Positions 33,559 through 46,559 of a stretch of 64,000 bases of DNA are shown here, piece by piece (within the stretch, counting starts at the first letter, position 1; each line of letters starts with the position of its first letter). The notes under the pieces are model-generated. The model was not told the origin of the DNA. It saw nothing but the letters and a program-made list of their open reading frames with translations, and searched no databases. The position numbers and the translations under genes are program-made. Origin of the DNA: Antitrichia curtipendula. Taxonomy: Eukaryota; Streptophyta; Bryopsida; Hypnales; Leucodontaceae. The stretch is taken from positions 38,006,001 through 38,070,000 of the forward strand of contig OX579635.1 of assembly GCA_951230915.1 (NCBI GenBank), read 5' to 3'.

Positions 33559-35593
33559 TCCCTAAAGGACTAGCATGCATTTTTTGGCTACATAAAAATT
33601 TTAGGCAGGTACATGTGATTAGAGATTTCCATATTTTAGGCTGAAATTTTAATAGAAGGTGGGGACGAGGAATATCTTTCATATGCACTACATTTCATGA
33701 CATTTGAAAATATGAGTCAAAAATTATGGCCTGATATGTTATCTTTTTCCCTAGCTAGTTGGTCGGGGCAAATAAAAAATAATCACCTTTTTGAGAAACA
33801 AAAATTTGAAATTGGTTTATTAGAGGTACATATATATGTAAAAAGCTTTGAATCATTCTATTTCGATGAATGAGTCAAAAATTATGAGGAGTTTTAGTTT
33901 GCAAGTAGTTATGGATTTTCTACTCTAAATAAATTTTGAAATTCTTTATCTTATTCAATTTTCAATATTTTTTGTAAAAAATAAAAACATAGGATGTAGA
34001 TTGTTTATTACAACATTGCAATCATTGGGATTGTCATTTTCAATTCCATAACTAAATTCTTAACAATTTTGTATTTTGAATCATTTTGCTACTTCAAGAA
34101 TACATATTATTGTTTTATTCATCCATCTACTTGTTGTAGATTATTTTGTTAGTTCTTTAACTTCCAAAGTCCAAAGTCCCAACGGGGGACTCTTGGGATT
34201 TCTGGTAGGCTTGTGTAATCTCAATCTTTGACATAATTTTATTTTTTTAATTTGAAGATAGAAACTCAAATTAGCTTTGGGGGAATATAATTTTTATTTC
34301 ATTCGGGGCTTGGAAGCAAAAGTTATGCCATCCTTGAGTCCAAAAAGGAGCTCGAGCGGCAGCCCCCCCAAAATCACAAAAAATTGAATTTTGATTTTTT
34401 TTCCTCAAAGATTACAATTTTGTCTACATCTAAAGTTTTTATTCATTCTACTTAGATTAGTGATGAGAAAGTTATAGACAATCTTGTTTTGGGGACAATC
34501 TAAGCAATTTCTTTAAAAAATAACTTATAGAATTTATTTTTTAATGTAATTTTATAATTTAAAAAAGAAAATTGTCCAAACAAGGTTAAGTTTTCTTGTT
34601 AGAACAATCTCACTGTTGGGATTATTGTGCTCAATTCCATCTTGAAACTATTAAAGATTTAGTTTTACTTTCAATCTTGAACCTACTTCTATTAACAATT
34701 TTTTACTGAGTGAAAATTAAGTATTTTTTTGTTGAATTTCTTTTCTAGATTATCAACACAATTCTTCAACACAAAAAATTAGGAAATCAAAATTAATAGT
34801 ATAAAAATTTTAAGTTAAAAAGATTTAACCCGTAAAAGCCAAAGGGGTTTAGACAAAACCCAATTCTGTTATAACATATAAGTTCTATAATTTTTTTGAA
34901 GATTGCATCAAAGAAGATAATGTGAAGCATGAAAAGTTTAAAGTATCCATACAGTCAAAATTATAAAATTATTTTTAGATTCTTTTCAAATGAATTTTGA
35001 AGATATAACTTCAAAATTTCACCAAAAATATAATTTCTACCTTTAGGATTTGAATTTTCTTTTTGATTGGTCAAAATTGCAGTTTATTGATTTATAAAAA
35101 AATGCATAAGATCTAGAAATGAGAACACCAACACTTTTCCAAAATGGTAAGTTTTTCAACACTAACCAATTCTAAACACTTTGTGCTATTTTTGTTATAA
35201 TTTCTGTTTAACTGTAGCGATCTTAGTTTTGAATATAAAGATTAAAAGATGATCCAATCTTTTGGAAAAATATGAATAAATAAATAAAAAGTTTTTTTTT
35301 CTTGAAAATTTTGCCTAAAGTTGGGACCAAAAAATGGTCGTTTGAGCACTTAGTGGTTAAAGTCAAAAAATCTAGTTGAGCAAGGTAAAAAAAACTTGTT
35401 TTCTTTACTATAAATGCAAATATCTTGCAATCTACAAAGTCAAAGTTTTTGAAATTTCTTCCACGCATTATTTTACTAGTCTAGTGTAAGATTCTACGAT
35501 TAGATATGTAATATATAAAGTTAAAAAATTTGGCTCTTTGCAATAAAAGTGGCAATTTTGAATGTTGAGAAAGAGGCCTTGAGACTTTAGGGA
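33559..35593. mobile_element. TTAA-flanked element, family A, copy 2 (long form)
   Basis: A 2035-bp element with ends TCCCTAAAGGACT and the complement TCCCTAAAGTCTC, bounded by TTAA (33555-33558 and 35594-35597). Its interior shares many segments with 52190-53134 (for example around ACAACATTGCAATCATTGGG and TATCTTGCAATCTACA) and with 9528-10549. An internal AAAGTCC..GGGGGACTCTTGGGATTTC block near 34170 matches the left end of copy 1, which suggests a composite or nested structure. No transposase frame. Confidence 0.7.
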
Positions 35594-35597
35594 TTAA

Positions 35598-36670
35598 AAG
35601 TTGTCCAATATAGATTTGCAAGATATTGAATTGAAAATATTCTTTATTTATGTATCAAGTTATACATTTTCAAGATACATATAGAGGTATATAGTTGCAA
35701 TATATACTTTCAATAGTATATATATGATATACATGAGAAAACAACTTTTGTTTAGTTCACAAATTGATCGTTCAAAAATGACTTCAATATATCAGTAAAG
35801 TAAAAAAAGCATAAAAAAATCACTACACTTACAATCTAGCATTCTCAAGCTGATGGAAAAATACTCTTGTGAACATTAATCTTATTCAATCTGCAATTAG
35901 TTTTAAAATGAATTCCCAATTTCTAGTTTAAAATTGTATTAATAAATATAGGAACACGAAGTAGTAAATCCAACTGTAAAGATATTATTTGTAAATCTAG
36001 ATCTTCACAATCCTGGAAACTTGGACTGCCCTCAAAGGACTTAAATCGATATTTTTTTATTTTGCAAGGGGAGTTGATGAAATTTTAAAAATAAAAATAA
36101 AACATAAGTCTTGTGGTTTAGCTTTTCTGGCTTCTTCACGTCTATAACTTGATTGTGATCGTCAAAATGATCTTCATTGCGTTTGTAAGAAAAATTGAGC
36201 TTTTTCAAGCTTACGTATACTTAACGACTTCTCTCAGTGGCTACCTTTAGCGATAACTTCCCCGATTCATGCTCATGCTGTACGCGTAGTGAAATTTACC
36301 GTTTCCTTATTCCGTGTAGAAAATGCCTGAGCTCGGTAAAATACGTTCCTACACTTTGAGATCAAGCAGGTCATTCAGAATAGAACAAGGTTCAAAGTGA
36401 AGTGCAAATAGACGATTTCAGTAATTGACAATTGAGAATGTGTAACAGAAACATTGAAAACAATCAGTAAGAACAGTTGTAAAACCCGTTGTTGGTCTCT
36501 GCGGCTTGATGCAGGGGAATCCAACCAAGGGAGAAGCAATTTATTATATGTATATACAAAACAAAAAGCAGCCAAATAGCAGCACTGTTGACTATTGACA
36601 ATGTGTACCAACAATCACCAAACTCTGGCATTCAGTGGTAATGGGAAAAATGCTCTAGAGAAGAGAATGT
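35598..36670. other. Intergenic DNA and 3' flank of RABF1
   Basis: AT-rich to about 36100. The part nearest 36670 is probably the RABF1 3' untranslated region. No gene seen. Confidence 0.45.
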
Positions 36671-38800
36671 TCAATTCCTCGACAAGCTTGATTGTCCCCG
36701 AGGTAACCTCTTGGCAATCTCCTGTCAAAATAACGATAACACAACCATTTCAGGCCCGGCATGCGGGGTGTATTCTGCGAGACTGATGAACCTTGGACAC
36801 AGATGTATTTCTCGACCCGTTGTATAAACTTGGATGCTTGGGCTTCCTGGCAATGTCGCCCTCAGTGCATTGCTGCCAGGGAGCAGTGTCAGAATGTGGG
36901 CTCAGATTCAAGTTTACTGATTCAAGCTCATTATAAAGACCATCATCAATTTCAGCATAACGATGCGTGAGGACTGAGACTAGTCGATGAGAAGCTCCAA
37001 ACAGAACACAAAGTATTTAAGACATCCATTAAGAGTGACAGGGACGAGTGCTGCTCAGCTGACCCACCCGCCACCCCAATGCAAACCTCAGGTACATTCT
37101 CTCCATAGAACATACATTCAGTGTCACCTGAGCAGCACTCTACCCCAGAACTGAATCAATTATGAGTGAACCAACGACACTAATGAACGCCATGCTCGCA
37201 GACTAAATGAAATAGTTACCTCAAATAATTCGTTCACATTGTCAGAAGTCTTTGCTGACGTTTCAATAAAAAACATGCCATTGCTTTCCGCATATTCCTG
37301 TGCTTCCTGGAGATTCAACCACAGGCACTCTATACATCAGCGATTATTTCATGACCACCGTCCATAACAGCGCACCATATCTCTAGAGAAACGAGGCCTC
37401 CATGCACCGTAAAAAAAAGAATGGACCAAACAATAAACCACACTGTGAGCAACATTGCAATGCTTACTTCGCGAGAAACTTGACGTTGACTTTCAAGATC
37501 GGCCTTGTTTCCAACCAAAGCCATTACGATGACAGGACTACCGTGTTTCTGCAACTCCTGTTGTTATCCATCGAAAAAATCAATCAGCGCTACATTTCAA
37601 AAATAGATCGCTGCGAGAACTCTGTGGAGAGGTTCAAGTCATAGAAGAGAAAATATCCCTAACGGCCTTCAAAGGCTTCCATGTAGTCTCCCGATGACCA
37701 AAATTATACTAAAGGAACTGACCTTAACCCAAAACTGAGCTTTCAGAAAAGTCTCCGGGTTAGTGATGTCGTAAGCAACAACCGCCGCTGACGCACCCCT
37801 GTAGTATAAGGGCGCTAACGAGGCATATCTGTCAAATTTCAATAACACGGGTCGGAAACAGTGAGAATCAACAACATTCCTTCCTCAATCACCCTAAACG
37901 ATACAATTCATCCCCTAGTCAATCAGCACAGCAAGTTTTAAGAAGTTCTGTCAGAAATTATGGCGTACCGTTCCTGGCCTGCCGTGTCCCATATTTCAAA
38001 TTTTACACTGGTAGAATCTTTCAGGGATATAGTTTGGGAGAGAAATGACGCGCCCACCGTCACCTGTACAAACAGAGCACAGATACAGTCAAACCAATCA
38101 ATACCTCTTCATGTGAAAATGCACAATAATAAATCGACTTCTCCCCTAGTGCTTGCCAAAGCACTCAAACCAATCAACCAAGTGCTAGCAAGACCAGTAT
38201 CCGATTCAGATGCAAGCAAACCTTAGACGAAGCGTCGAATTGGCCGCGCACAAACCGCAACACAATGCAACTCTTGCCGACTCCAGAATCGCCTAACAGA
38301 ACAAGCTGCAAAATGAAGTCAACAATCACTCAGTATCCACTTCAAGTTAGCCATTGAATTCCCACACTAATCCAAACAACAGCAAAAGCCACTCGGAAAT
38401 CGGTAGTTCGTACAAACCCGCAGACTCACAAACCAAAAAACATTGGATTTTAAACCAACACTCAACATCGCCTTCCAAACACCATCCCATAGAAATCTAA
38501 ATTCATTTTACCTTAATACGCAGATTCTTAGAATCCAAAACCTCGGACTGCGAGTGCGTCTGAATGCGCCCCGAGCCTTGTACAGCAGCTACCACACGCA
38601 ACCAAAATCCACATTAAAAACACAAACACATCCAAACACAATGCCGCACATCAAACTTCACCACATTACCACTTGAAAACAACCTTCAACTAACTACTAT
38701 CAAACAACCTCCGAGATCTAAACTCGAATACTCGCCATACAAGCACGAAACGCAAAAGAAAACGAAGGCGCATACCAGGGGAAGACGATGTGCAGCCCAT
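36671..38800 (-). CDS. RABF1: ARA6-type Rab5 GTPase (RABF1)
   Basis: Eight exons in minus-strand order: 38800-38776, 38576-38512, 38305-38222, 38063-37969, 37828-37723, 37557-37468, 37306-37220, 36721-36671. They total 603 nt (200 residues), with every phase closing. The protein starts MGCTSS, an N-myristoylation signal with an adjacent palmitoylatable Cys. It then has [17 protein letters not shown] (P-loop), VTVGASF (switch I), WDTAGQER (G3), GNKAD (G4) and ETSAK (G5). It ends [13 protein letters not shown] with no C-terminal cysteines. A myristoylated N-terminus with loss of the prenylation site is diagnostic of plant-unique ARA6/RABF1, which works on endosomes and in membrane fusion at or near the plasma membrane. 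All nucleotide-binding motifs are intact. Confidence 0.95.
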
Positions 38801-40172
38801 GGCAAGAGCAACCCCGAAACCTACACCCCTACGAAACTACTTTCTTCAAGCCCTCATCCGCAACAAACGAGGCTCCACTACCGCCATTGCCATCACAAAC
38901 ACAATAACTCGATCATCATCAACAACGCTATATCTCTCACACACACACTCAAAGTCCGATTTCACAACAATATCAAAACCCTACAAGAAAATGGCGAACT
39001 CTCGGTCGCTTCCGCAGTTCCGAAAAGGCGTTTACCACATTCTCCACGGTTGTCACAGATTCAAAGCTCCCGGTAAAAAACCGAAGTCCAGCAACAAGAC
39101 GTGAGATTCGTTTTAAGACTAATAAGAATGTGGAAGGAGAGATGAGGGGATCGGGGAAGAGAGTCAGGAAGTGAGGATTCGTGCAAGTGAAGGAGGAGAC
39201 GTCGCCATATGGAGAAAAGGCTACTGGAGCGCAAGAGGCGGAAGACGCGGGGAAGAAGGAGGAGGGGTGCTCCCTTGAATGAAACACATCCGTTCCGTCG
39301 TGACGGAGGCCGTTTTTCTCATCCAATTTTTTCATTCGTTGAGATCAGAGTTTCGTTTTGAATGGTTGGTGGGTATCTGGGCAGTACAGTCCAGTGTTGG
39401 TAGGTACCAGGGTTTTTTTTATTCCATTTCGGGATCTTCTTCTGAGGCATGCCAAGCATGCCATTTCTACGGATATGAAGCATGTGCAAAGTGGATGATA
39501 ACTAGTTATTCATTAAAACGTGCATACATTCATCCAAGATGGAATTTTCCAATATTTTGAAGCGGGTTTCTTTTGTCAGATTCATATCATATTTTTGAGA
39601 CTTCATGTACGGAGAATAATGTCAGTGTCTACTATTTCATAACCTCATAACTCCGGATATTATTTTTTGTATTAGGAAAACTTTTAAGTAAGGACAACAC
39701 TTTTCACATGTTGATTAGCACATGTGGGTTGATTGGGACGAACTTAAAGGTGACACATTTTCATTTCCGCATGTCCATTTGCATGTGTGGGTTTGATTGG
39801 AACTAAACCCCCAACACGTTTCGCACATTGATTTGCATGCGTGGGTTGATTGGGGCCAGCGGGTGGGGGCCCTTCAACCCAATTTTTTTTTAATTTTTAA
39901 TTTTTTTTGGGAATTTCCAACATCCATCTGGCTTCATAGGTAAGCTTATCCCCAAATTGGTTGTCCTGTACTTTTTCCACTCGGCTGGAATGTGTTGATA
40001 AAGGGGGTGGGCAGCGAGCAGGTACACTGATGAATTTGCAGAAGGGAGTCAGTAATGAGTTTAGAAAATTTGAAGTTAGAAAAAATCGTGTTGTGCTTCT
40101 CATGACTTCTGAAGTTCTGACTGGTGGAAAACTCGTCAAATAGGGTGCTGGCCTTGTTGTTGTTCCCTGGAA
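38801..40172. promoter_or_regulatory. RABF1 upstream region and intergenic DNA
   Basis: The first few hundred bases should hold the RABF1 leader and promoter. At about 39705-39862 three degenerate copies of a GCATGTGTGGGTTGATTGG-like unit are visible. No coding gene is supported. Confidence 0.4.
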
Positions 40173-40599
40173 TTAACCTGGGAACGCCGAGCTCGTCACC
40201 TGAAGTGTGGAAATCATCCTTTTGGGTACCGTGCGAACCATTTTGCTTTTTTTTTTAAATCTAAAAAGAGCACTTATTGAAGGTCAAATTATACTATGAA
40301 GACCTCCCCTTTTCACTAAAGATTCCGAGGATGAACATCTGTACTTGTGTCTTACATAGAGGGATTCTATGTCGGCTCAGCGCGTCACCATGTGTGGAAA
40401 TCATCTTTTTGGATATTGTGTGATACATCTTGCTTAAAAGAAAATCCAAGAGCATTCATTGGAGGTCAAACTATTGTGGAAGACCTCCTCTTTCCACATA
40501 AGATTCCTATGATGAAAACATTTGCACTTTAGGCTTACATAAAAGGATATCGTGTCATCCATTGGACACTTGTAGGTTGTTGCGTCATTACAGGGTTAA
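40173..40599. mobile_element. TTAA-flanked MITE, family B, copy 2 (internal duplication)
   Basis: The left border is TTAACCTGGGAACGCC and the right border's complement is TTAACCCTGTAATGACGC. The body contains the family core twice (GTGGAAATCAT ... AGACCTCC ... CTTACAT), beginning near 40208 and 40397. Confidence 0.65.
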
Positions 40600-41009
40600 A
40601 TTTTAGATTTTGTTTTTTTTACAAAGGATGAGATCCATTGATAAAATAAGCATCAACCAAGGGGCCTAATCAATAGAGGTGGTTGTTAATGTATTGGTGT
40701 TGGAACTATGTCACTAATAATGAAATTTAGTATTACCATACTAAATTGATTTGAAAATGTTGTTTGTTTTTATTCCTGACCAAAAAAATTTAACAAAAGC
40801 ATAGATACCAATATTGTACAAAAGGGGGATTTCTATAAACTAATAGTTGGAAAAAATATTCATCAAGAGTAAAAAGTTATACCATTTTAAAATCAATTAT
40901 TATGATTAATACTATATTTTATTATATGTAGTCTTCCCAAAATAAATTGCCCCATGTAGTTTTGAAAGTTGTAATTCAAAGACTATATATCATACATATA
41001 TGTACATAC

Positions 41010-41054
<45 letters not shown>

Positions 41055-43005
41055 TGAATGCGGATGCATAGGAATATATGTATTTGTATAGACATGGACA
41101 TGCCAATACATACAAATATAATGCAAATATATTTCTTGATACAATTGCAAATTATCCCATATCTTTTGATAACAACTTGAACTGATCCCAATATTTGAAT
41201 ACTTGGACTTTGGAAAATAAAATTAAAAATTGGACAATAATATTGTCTTCAATTTTGTTAATTTAGGCTTTGGTCCTATAAACAATGCTCTTGATATCTT
41301 CAAAGTGCATCATTTGTGAGACTTATAATTTTTATTTTGTTTGTTTTATGTGTAGAATATATTCTTCATTTGTTTAAAAATTTCGTTACATTGGAGGATA
41401 CTCAGGTTTTGACATCCCAAAAGTGTGGAAGTGAGAGTACCCTACTAATAAGAGTATGACAAGTCTATACCCAAACAAAAAACAAAACAATAGAGTTTAT
41501 TTTCTATCTAGAATTACCTCAAAATCAATTGAAAACTTTGAGTAAATAAAGATAACCATTAAATAGCTACAAATATAGTAAGGAGGGTCTAGTAGATTCA
41601 ACACTGTAAACCAAACTTTTGATCAAAATTGTGCTTAGAGTCTTTAATTGAAGGAAAAATTTGGAAAAATGATACTTTAAACCCTTTGACTACTTGACAG
41701 ATATCTCTTTGATATATATCACAAAATGGATAAAATCACAAAATCACTATTAAAATTTTAAATGGTGTCATTCTTTTTTTTATGAATATATACCTTTTGG
41801 ACCTGTAAAGTAGCCTCCCTTCAATGTCCAATTGACTCCAAATCACCAACATTGTTCTACATGCATCTCCCCAATGAATATGTGCCTATGTGGAAGAAAC
41901 GATTTTAGCATATCTCTCCCCCAAAAAAACTTTGACCTTTCATAACTTTTGCATACAATATCCAAATGTTGCATTCTTTGGTGCGTTGGAAACCTCCTTT
42001 TATTTGCCAACAAAAAAAATGAAAATTTGACTAGTATAACAATAATAGTAACTAGGCATAGTAACAAAACGTGTTGATTTTGGAGGGTCCCACCTTAATT
42101 GGATTCTCTTCCATATCAATGTTTCCTGTTTCATCTACATCCATCCAAACCTTAAATTTGTTTGTTTGTTTGTTTTGATTGTCACAATAACAGTGAGATC
42201 TCCTAGATCATGTGTCCCCCAATCATGTTTTCAGTACCATAAAAAAACTAAACTCGGCAAAGAGGGATGCACCGTCTTTGTTTCTTGACGTTTGAACTCA
42301 CAACAAAAAAGATATTGAATTTTTAAGTTTTCATGGATTAGAAAATTAGAAAATCACTTTTGTTTCAATATTTATTTTAAGTTTGACACAAACGAAACGG
42401 AATTTTTTTTTAACTTTTATTTTTGAATGTGGCAACGGCACAGGCCACACTAATTAGTGTAAGTTATGCAAACAGCTTTCTCCTGTGCTTTCTCCAACAG
42501 CCCCAAATAAATGAAATGAAGCCCACCTGCCCATACCGCAGGGCAGCAGGGACAACCGACTGAAGGGAGGAATTCAATACGATCCCATACCCACACGCGG
42601 ACACGCCACTCCAGCCAGCCAGCCAATCCAACACGAGGTGCATGCACGCGGCGCCCATCAATAGAACCACCCAACGATAGGAAATCGAACCCCTAGTCAA
42701 CGACGGACGGAGCTCGCAAGTGGGGACAGGATGAACGTAGCAGCAACCTTGGTCGGTGCGAACGAACTCGTACAGTACTGGATGAGAAGTTGAGAACCAC
42801 GGGACGACCGGACCTCTGCGTCCCCGACGTGCGGTTCTCAATCCCCGACTGTCGTCGTCCGTCGCACGCCTCCCTCACCTGCCTCCTTTGACGCGAGATT
42901 CTGGTCCCATGAAAAGGTAAATGTTTCGCGGGAAAGGATGGGGAGTTGGGGACCCACAAAATCGGATGAATAAGGGAAGTCATCCATCCTATCTGTGAAC
43001 ACAAT
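40600..43005. other. AT-rich intergenic DNA with microsatellite
   Basis: An (ACAT)n(AT)n microsatellite lies at about 41003-41052. A GC-richer island at 42520-42900 has no convincing exon. No gene recognised. Confidence 0.45.
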
Positions 43006-43228
43006 TTAATCCACGGATGGACCAGTGACCGTGGAAATCATCTCTTTGGTACGTTCGCTTAAAAAAATTGCAAATAACACTAATTGGAAGTCAAACTACT
43101 ATATAAGACCTCCCCTTCACATCACAAAACTTTGAAGATGAATAGTTGCATTTTTGTTCTGCTAGAAGGACTCTTTGTCATCCATCAGACAAAAAAATGT
43201 CCTGGTCGACATTTTAGGGGTAGGTTAA
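43006..43228. mobile_element. TTAA-related MITE, family B, copy 3
   Basis: The left end TTAATCCACGGATGG is degenerate, and the right end's complement is TTAACCTACCCC. The core shares GTGGAAATCATCTC, AGACCTCCCCTT, GATGAATAGTTGCA and CATCCATC with the copy at 22003-22248. Confidence 0.55.
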
Positions 43229-44282
43229 GCCTACTTGATGCCATTATGCAGCAAGAATGCATATTACATATCAAAATGTATATTATATTTATCTCATTCC
43301 AATTAATGTGCAAAATTCATATTGATTTGTCTTAATAGTGAATGTGACTTTGAATTGCCAAAGTTATACTAATTTTGAATATTATTATATTGTTTTAATT
43401 TTAACAAAAATAAAAAACCCGGTGACACAAATGATCTACATGACGTAAATTTCCCACCTTCATTAATAGGATAGATCAATTTAGTTTATTGAAGTCACAC
43501 TATTTGTAAAACAATTAAATCAGGCCAAGCTAAAATACGAACTAATTGATAATTTGATAGAAAAACTTGTGTTTATATCCAATAATATTCTCAAACCTCT
43601 TATAGGCATTTTATTGGCTCTAGATAAAAAAGAAGGAGGTTTTGACAATAAATATACGTTAAATAAGGGTCCTATTTTCAAAAGTTACATGGACAAAGCC
43701 CAAACTTTGGATTAAGTTTATAGTTTTATAGTTTTTAGGTTTTTGCTAACAATGTTATTGCCTTGCACACTGAGGATCTTATACACAACCAACGTCAAAA
43801 TCAAAGTTTACTCAACTTTTTAAAAATTCTATTTGTAATTTGTCAATTCATTATTCATAAGACTTATTTACTTTTGTCAAAGTAGGAATAGAAAATAAGA
43901 AGTTAGATCAAGGGCTTGTCAAATATAGATGTGAAATTATGTCATGTCAAATATGGAGAATAAAAAATTGGATGCTCACATTAGAAGTGACTTGCAAAAC
44001 ATTGTTAGTATAATTAGACAATGGTCTTCCCGGCCCTATGTTGGAAACGGATAATGCTTTGCTAAATACATAGGAAGCACTTATCAATTAATTCAAGTAT
44101 TGGGATTTGGTTGAGGAGCTACGTAAAACAAAAAAATATGTTCACCTTAGAGGTTCCTTTTTTTGAGATGTGAAAAAGGCCACTCCTCACTCTCATTGAT
44201 AAACTATGTGACATTAGAAGAACACAAACCAAAGCCTTTTGTAAAATATCATACGCCAAGGTCTGCTTTGGCATGGAGGTGC
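43229..44282. other. AT-rich intergenic DNA
   Basis: No feature recognised. Confidence 0.4.
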
Positions 44283-44403
44283 CAAAGTTTAATTTATTCA
44301 TCAAATTCTCAAGGATTTACATCACCTCACACCAATCATAAGATGACATGTGACACTTTTTTATATTTACAAAAATGACTTATTAACAATGCCAAATCTA
44401 ACC
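44283..44403. repeat. Dispersed repeat shared with 10775-10882
   Basis: Same order of motifs as at 10775-10882 (TCTCAAGGATTTACATCACC, GATGACATGTGACACTTTTT). It runs into the tandem duplication that follows. Confidence 0.5.
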
Positions 44404-45101
44404 TGCACTTAGAATTATTACTCTCCAATTAATAATTCTCCTAGTATTAATAAGTTATTCTTGCTCATTTCTTGAAATTTTGACACGGGCCACATAACTA
44501 CATGTAGAATATTCTAGACCAACGTTCACAAAACTGGCTAAAATTTGCTCCATCACTACTTAAAATTTCCAGTAGTTAAAAGTACATTAGGAAAAATCTT
44601 TAAAAAAATTTGATTTTAGCAAAGATTGCAACAACCAATATTGCCAAGTTAGACGTCCTATTGGTAGCCAAGTTGCAACTTCCTCCACACTGAAATTAGC
44701 ACCTATTTATTCAGTTTTGTATTATAGTATTCTCAATAATCCTTTACAAATCTAACCTGCACTTAGAATTATTACTCTCCAATTAATAATTCTCCTAGTA
44801 TTAATAAGTTATTCTTGCTCATTTCTTGAAATTTTGACACGGGCCACATAACTACATGTAGAATATTCTAGACCAACGTTCACAAAACTGGCTAAAATTT
44901 GCTCCATCACTACTTAAAATTTCCAGTAGTTAAAAGTACATTAGGAAAATTCTTTAAAAAAATTAGATTTTAGCAAAGATTGCAACAACCAATATTGCCA
45001 AGTTAGATGTCCTATTGGTAGCCAAGTTGCAACTTCCTCCACATTGAAATTAGCATCTATTTATTCAGTTTTGTGTTATAGTATTCTCAATAATCCTTTA
45101 C
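44394..45101. repeat. Tandem duplication, two 354-bp copies
   Basis: Copy 1 (44394-44747) and copy 2 (44748-45101) differ at only a handful of positions. Non-coding. A recent local duplication. Confidence 0.92.
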
Positions 45102-46223
45102 AACTTGCAAAATCCTTTCTTTTTCAATTTTTTTTTAATACTACTCACTTTGAAGGTGCTAAGGAAGATTGACTCATGTATTGCCCTATGTTTTATCCCT
45201 GCAGAAAACACTGAAAAGTTTTATTTGCCGCATATGATAAAATTTGCAAATTCTAAATTCATATTTGCAGTCGGAGGCTCCAAATTAGCAAAATTAGCTA
45301 TCAAGGTAGCCAAAAGTGATGCATGTTTGCCTTGAAGGTAGCATATTGCACTAAATTCCAAAAACTAGTTCTGGGATCCGTCCATCCCTTTACGATCTGC
45401 AGATTCCCGGAGAAAGGACTGACCTTACTGCATTGGCGTTCTGTGCAGCTGACGTGGACGCTCCAGCAGGAGACAGGCAAGGCGTGTCTGGCTATATTTA
45501 GGTCGATCATTTGATCCCGTATTCCCGTGCCGGCGTGCAGATTGATGAGGACTGTGAGCCGGAGTTACGTTAAATGCTCATTGGACGTTCATGTTTATTA
45601 TTATTAAAAAACAAAACAGGTCATCATTTTTTACTTTAATTCCGTGGGGCAGGTAAGGTACCTTAGTTCCCAGTTTAGTAAAACTGGACTTGATTCTACA
45701 GTGATAGAATAATTAAACAACTGAGATGATGATGATGATGATTAAGTTATGATGGTTCGAAGTGCTGCCATGCCGTGAGTGTGCGTCCGTCCGTCAGGCA
45801 GTCTGAAGTCCTCTCATCAACTGACGGATCCATCCATCCACCTATCCGGCCCTGCTCGGTCAGTCAGTGAGTCAGTGAGTCAGTCAGCAAGTGGCTTTGT
45901 GAGAATCATGCCGGCATTCCATTTTGGGTCAGGAAACGGCTTCTTCAGTTGCGCAACCGGCTGTTAATGAATTAGGGTTGGGTGGGGGCCACCGGTTGAT
46001 TAGATTATTCCAGTGGGATGCTCGGGAGGCCCCCCAGGCCGGGCCCGCACTTATCCATGGAATCACGGCCTTTCCGTGGGTTTCAGAATTTTTTAAACTT
46101 TTTTTCCCCCTAATGAAACGGAATTCCATTGCAAAGGGCGGGTTTTCAGACTTTTCAGTGAGGTGAGCAGGCCACCGTTGGATGCAGATCCCAATGTGGT
46201 GTTCACGAGAATCATGAAAGTGA
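45102..46223. other. Intergenic DNA
   Basis: A GATGAT microsatellite lies near 45725, and GTCAGTGA-type short repeats near 45855-45895. No gene seen. Confidence 0.4.
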
Positions 46224-46559
46224 CTCAAGCGGCAGGGTCTAGAAATTGTCCACCTAAGAGTTGAAACTAAATTTTGGGGAGAGCGAAGCTTCTTGAAATG
46301 ATTTTCAGTAAATTCTTACTTGAAAGACACGTGGAATTGGCATCTAACCCAAGTCGTTTCATATTTTTTTGAGCTTTGTGGAATTAGTTATACAATTTTG
46401 AAGTTGAAATGGCATAGGGCTTTGAAAATTGCCCACCTCCTAAAATGTATGTTGATTGTACGTTGTTGAAGGCTATGAAAAAGCAACATGGACACGTAGT
46501 GTGCATTTGAGGAGGTGGGCAATTTTAGAGCCTGTGCGATTTCAAAGCATGTTACCTTA
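46224..46559. mobile_element. TA-flanked MITE, AGGTAAC family, copy 2
   Basis: Clearly homologous over its length to 8275-8602 (CCACCTAAGAGTTGAAACT, AAGTCGTTTCATATTTTTT, GGCATAGGGCT). The right end TGTTACCT-TA is kept and the left end is eroded. Confidence 0.75.

Noticed and set aside
38790..39104. Plus-strand frame of 104 codons over the RABF1 start
   Set aside because: It overlaps the first RABF1 exon and leader in antisense and has no domain.
40976..41191. Frame made of Ile-Tyr repeats
   Set aside because: Translation of the (AT)n/(ACAT)n microsatellite.
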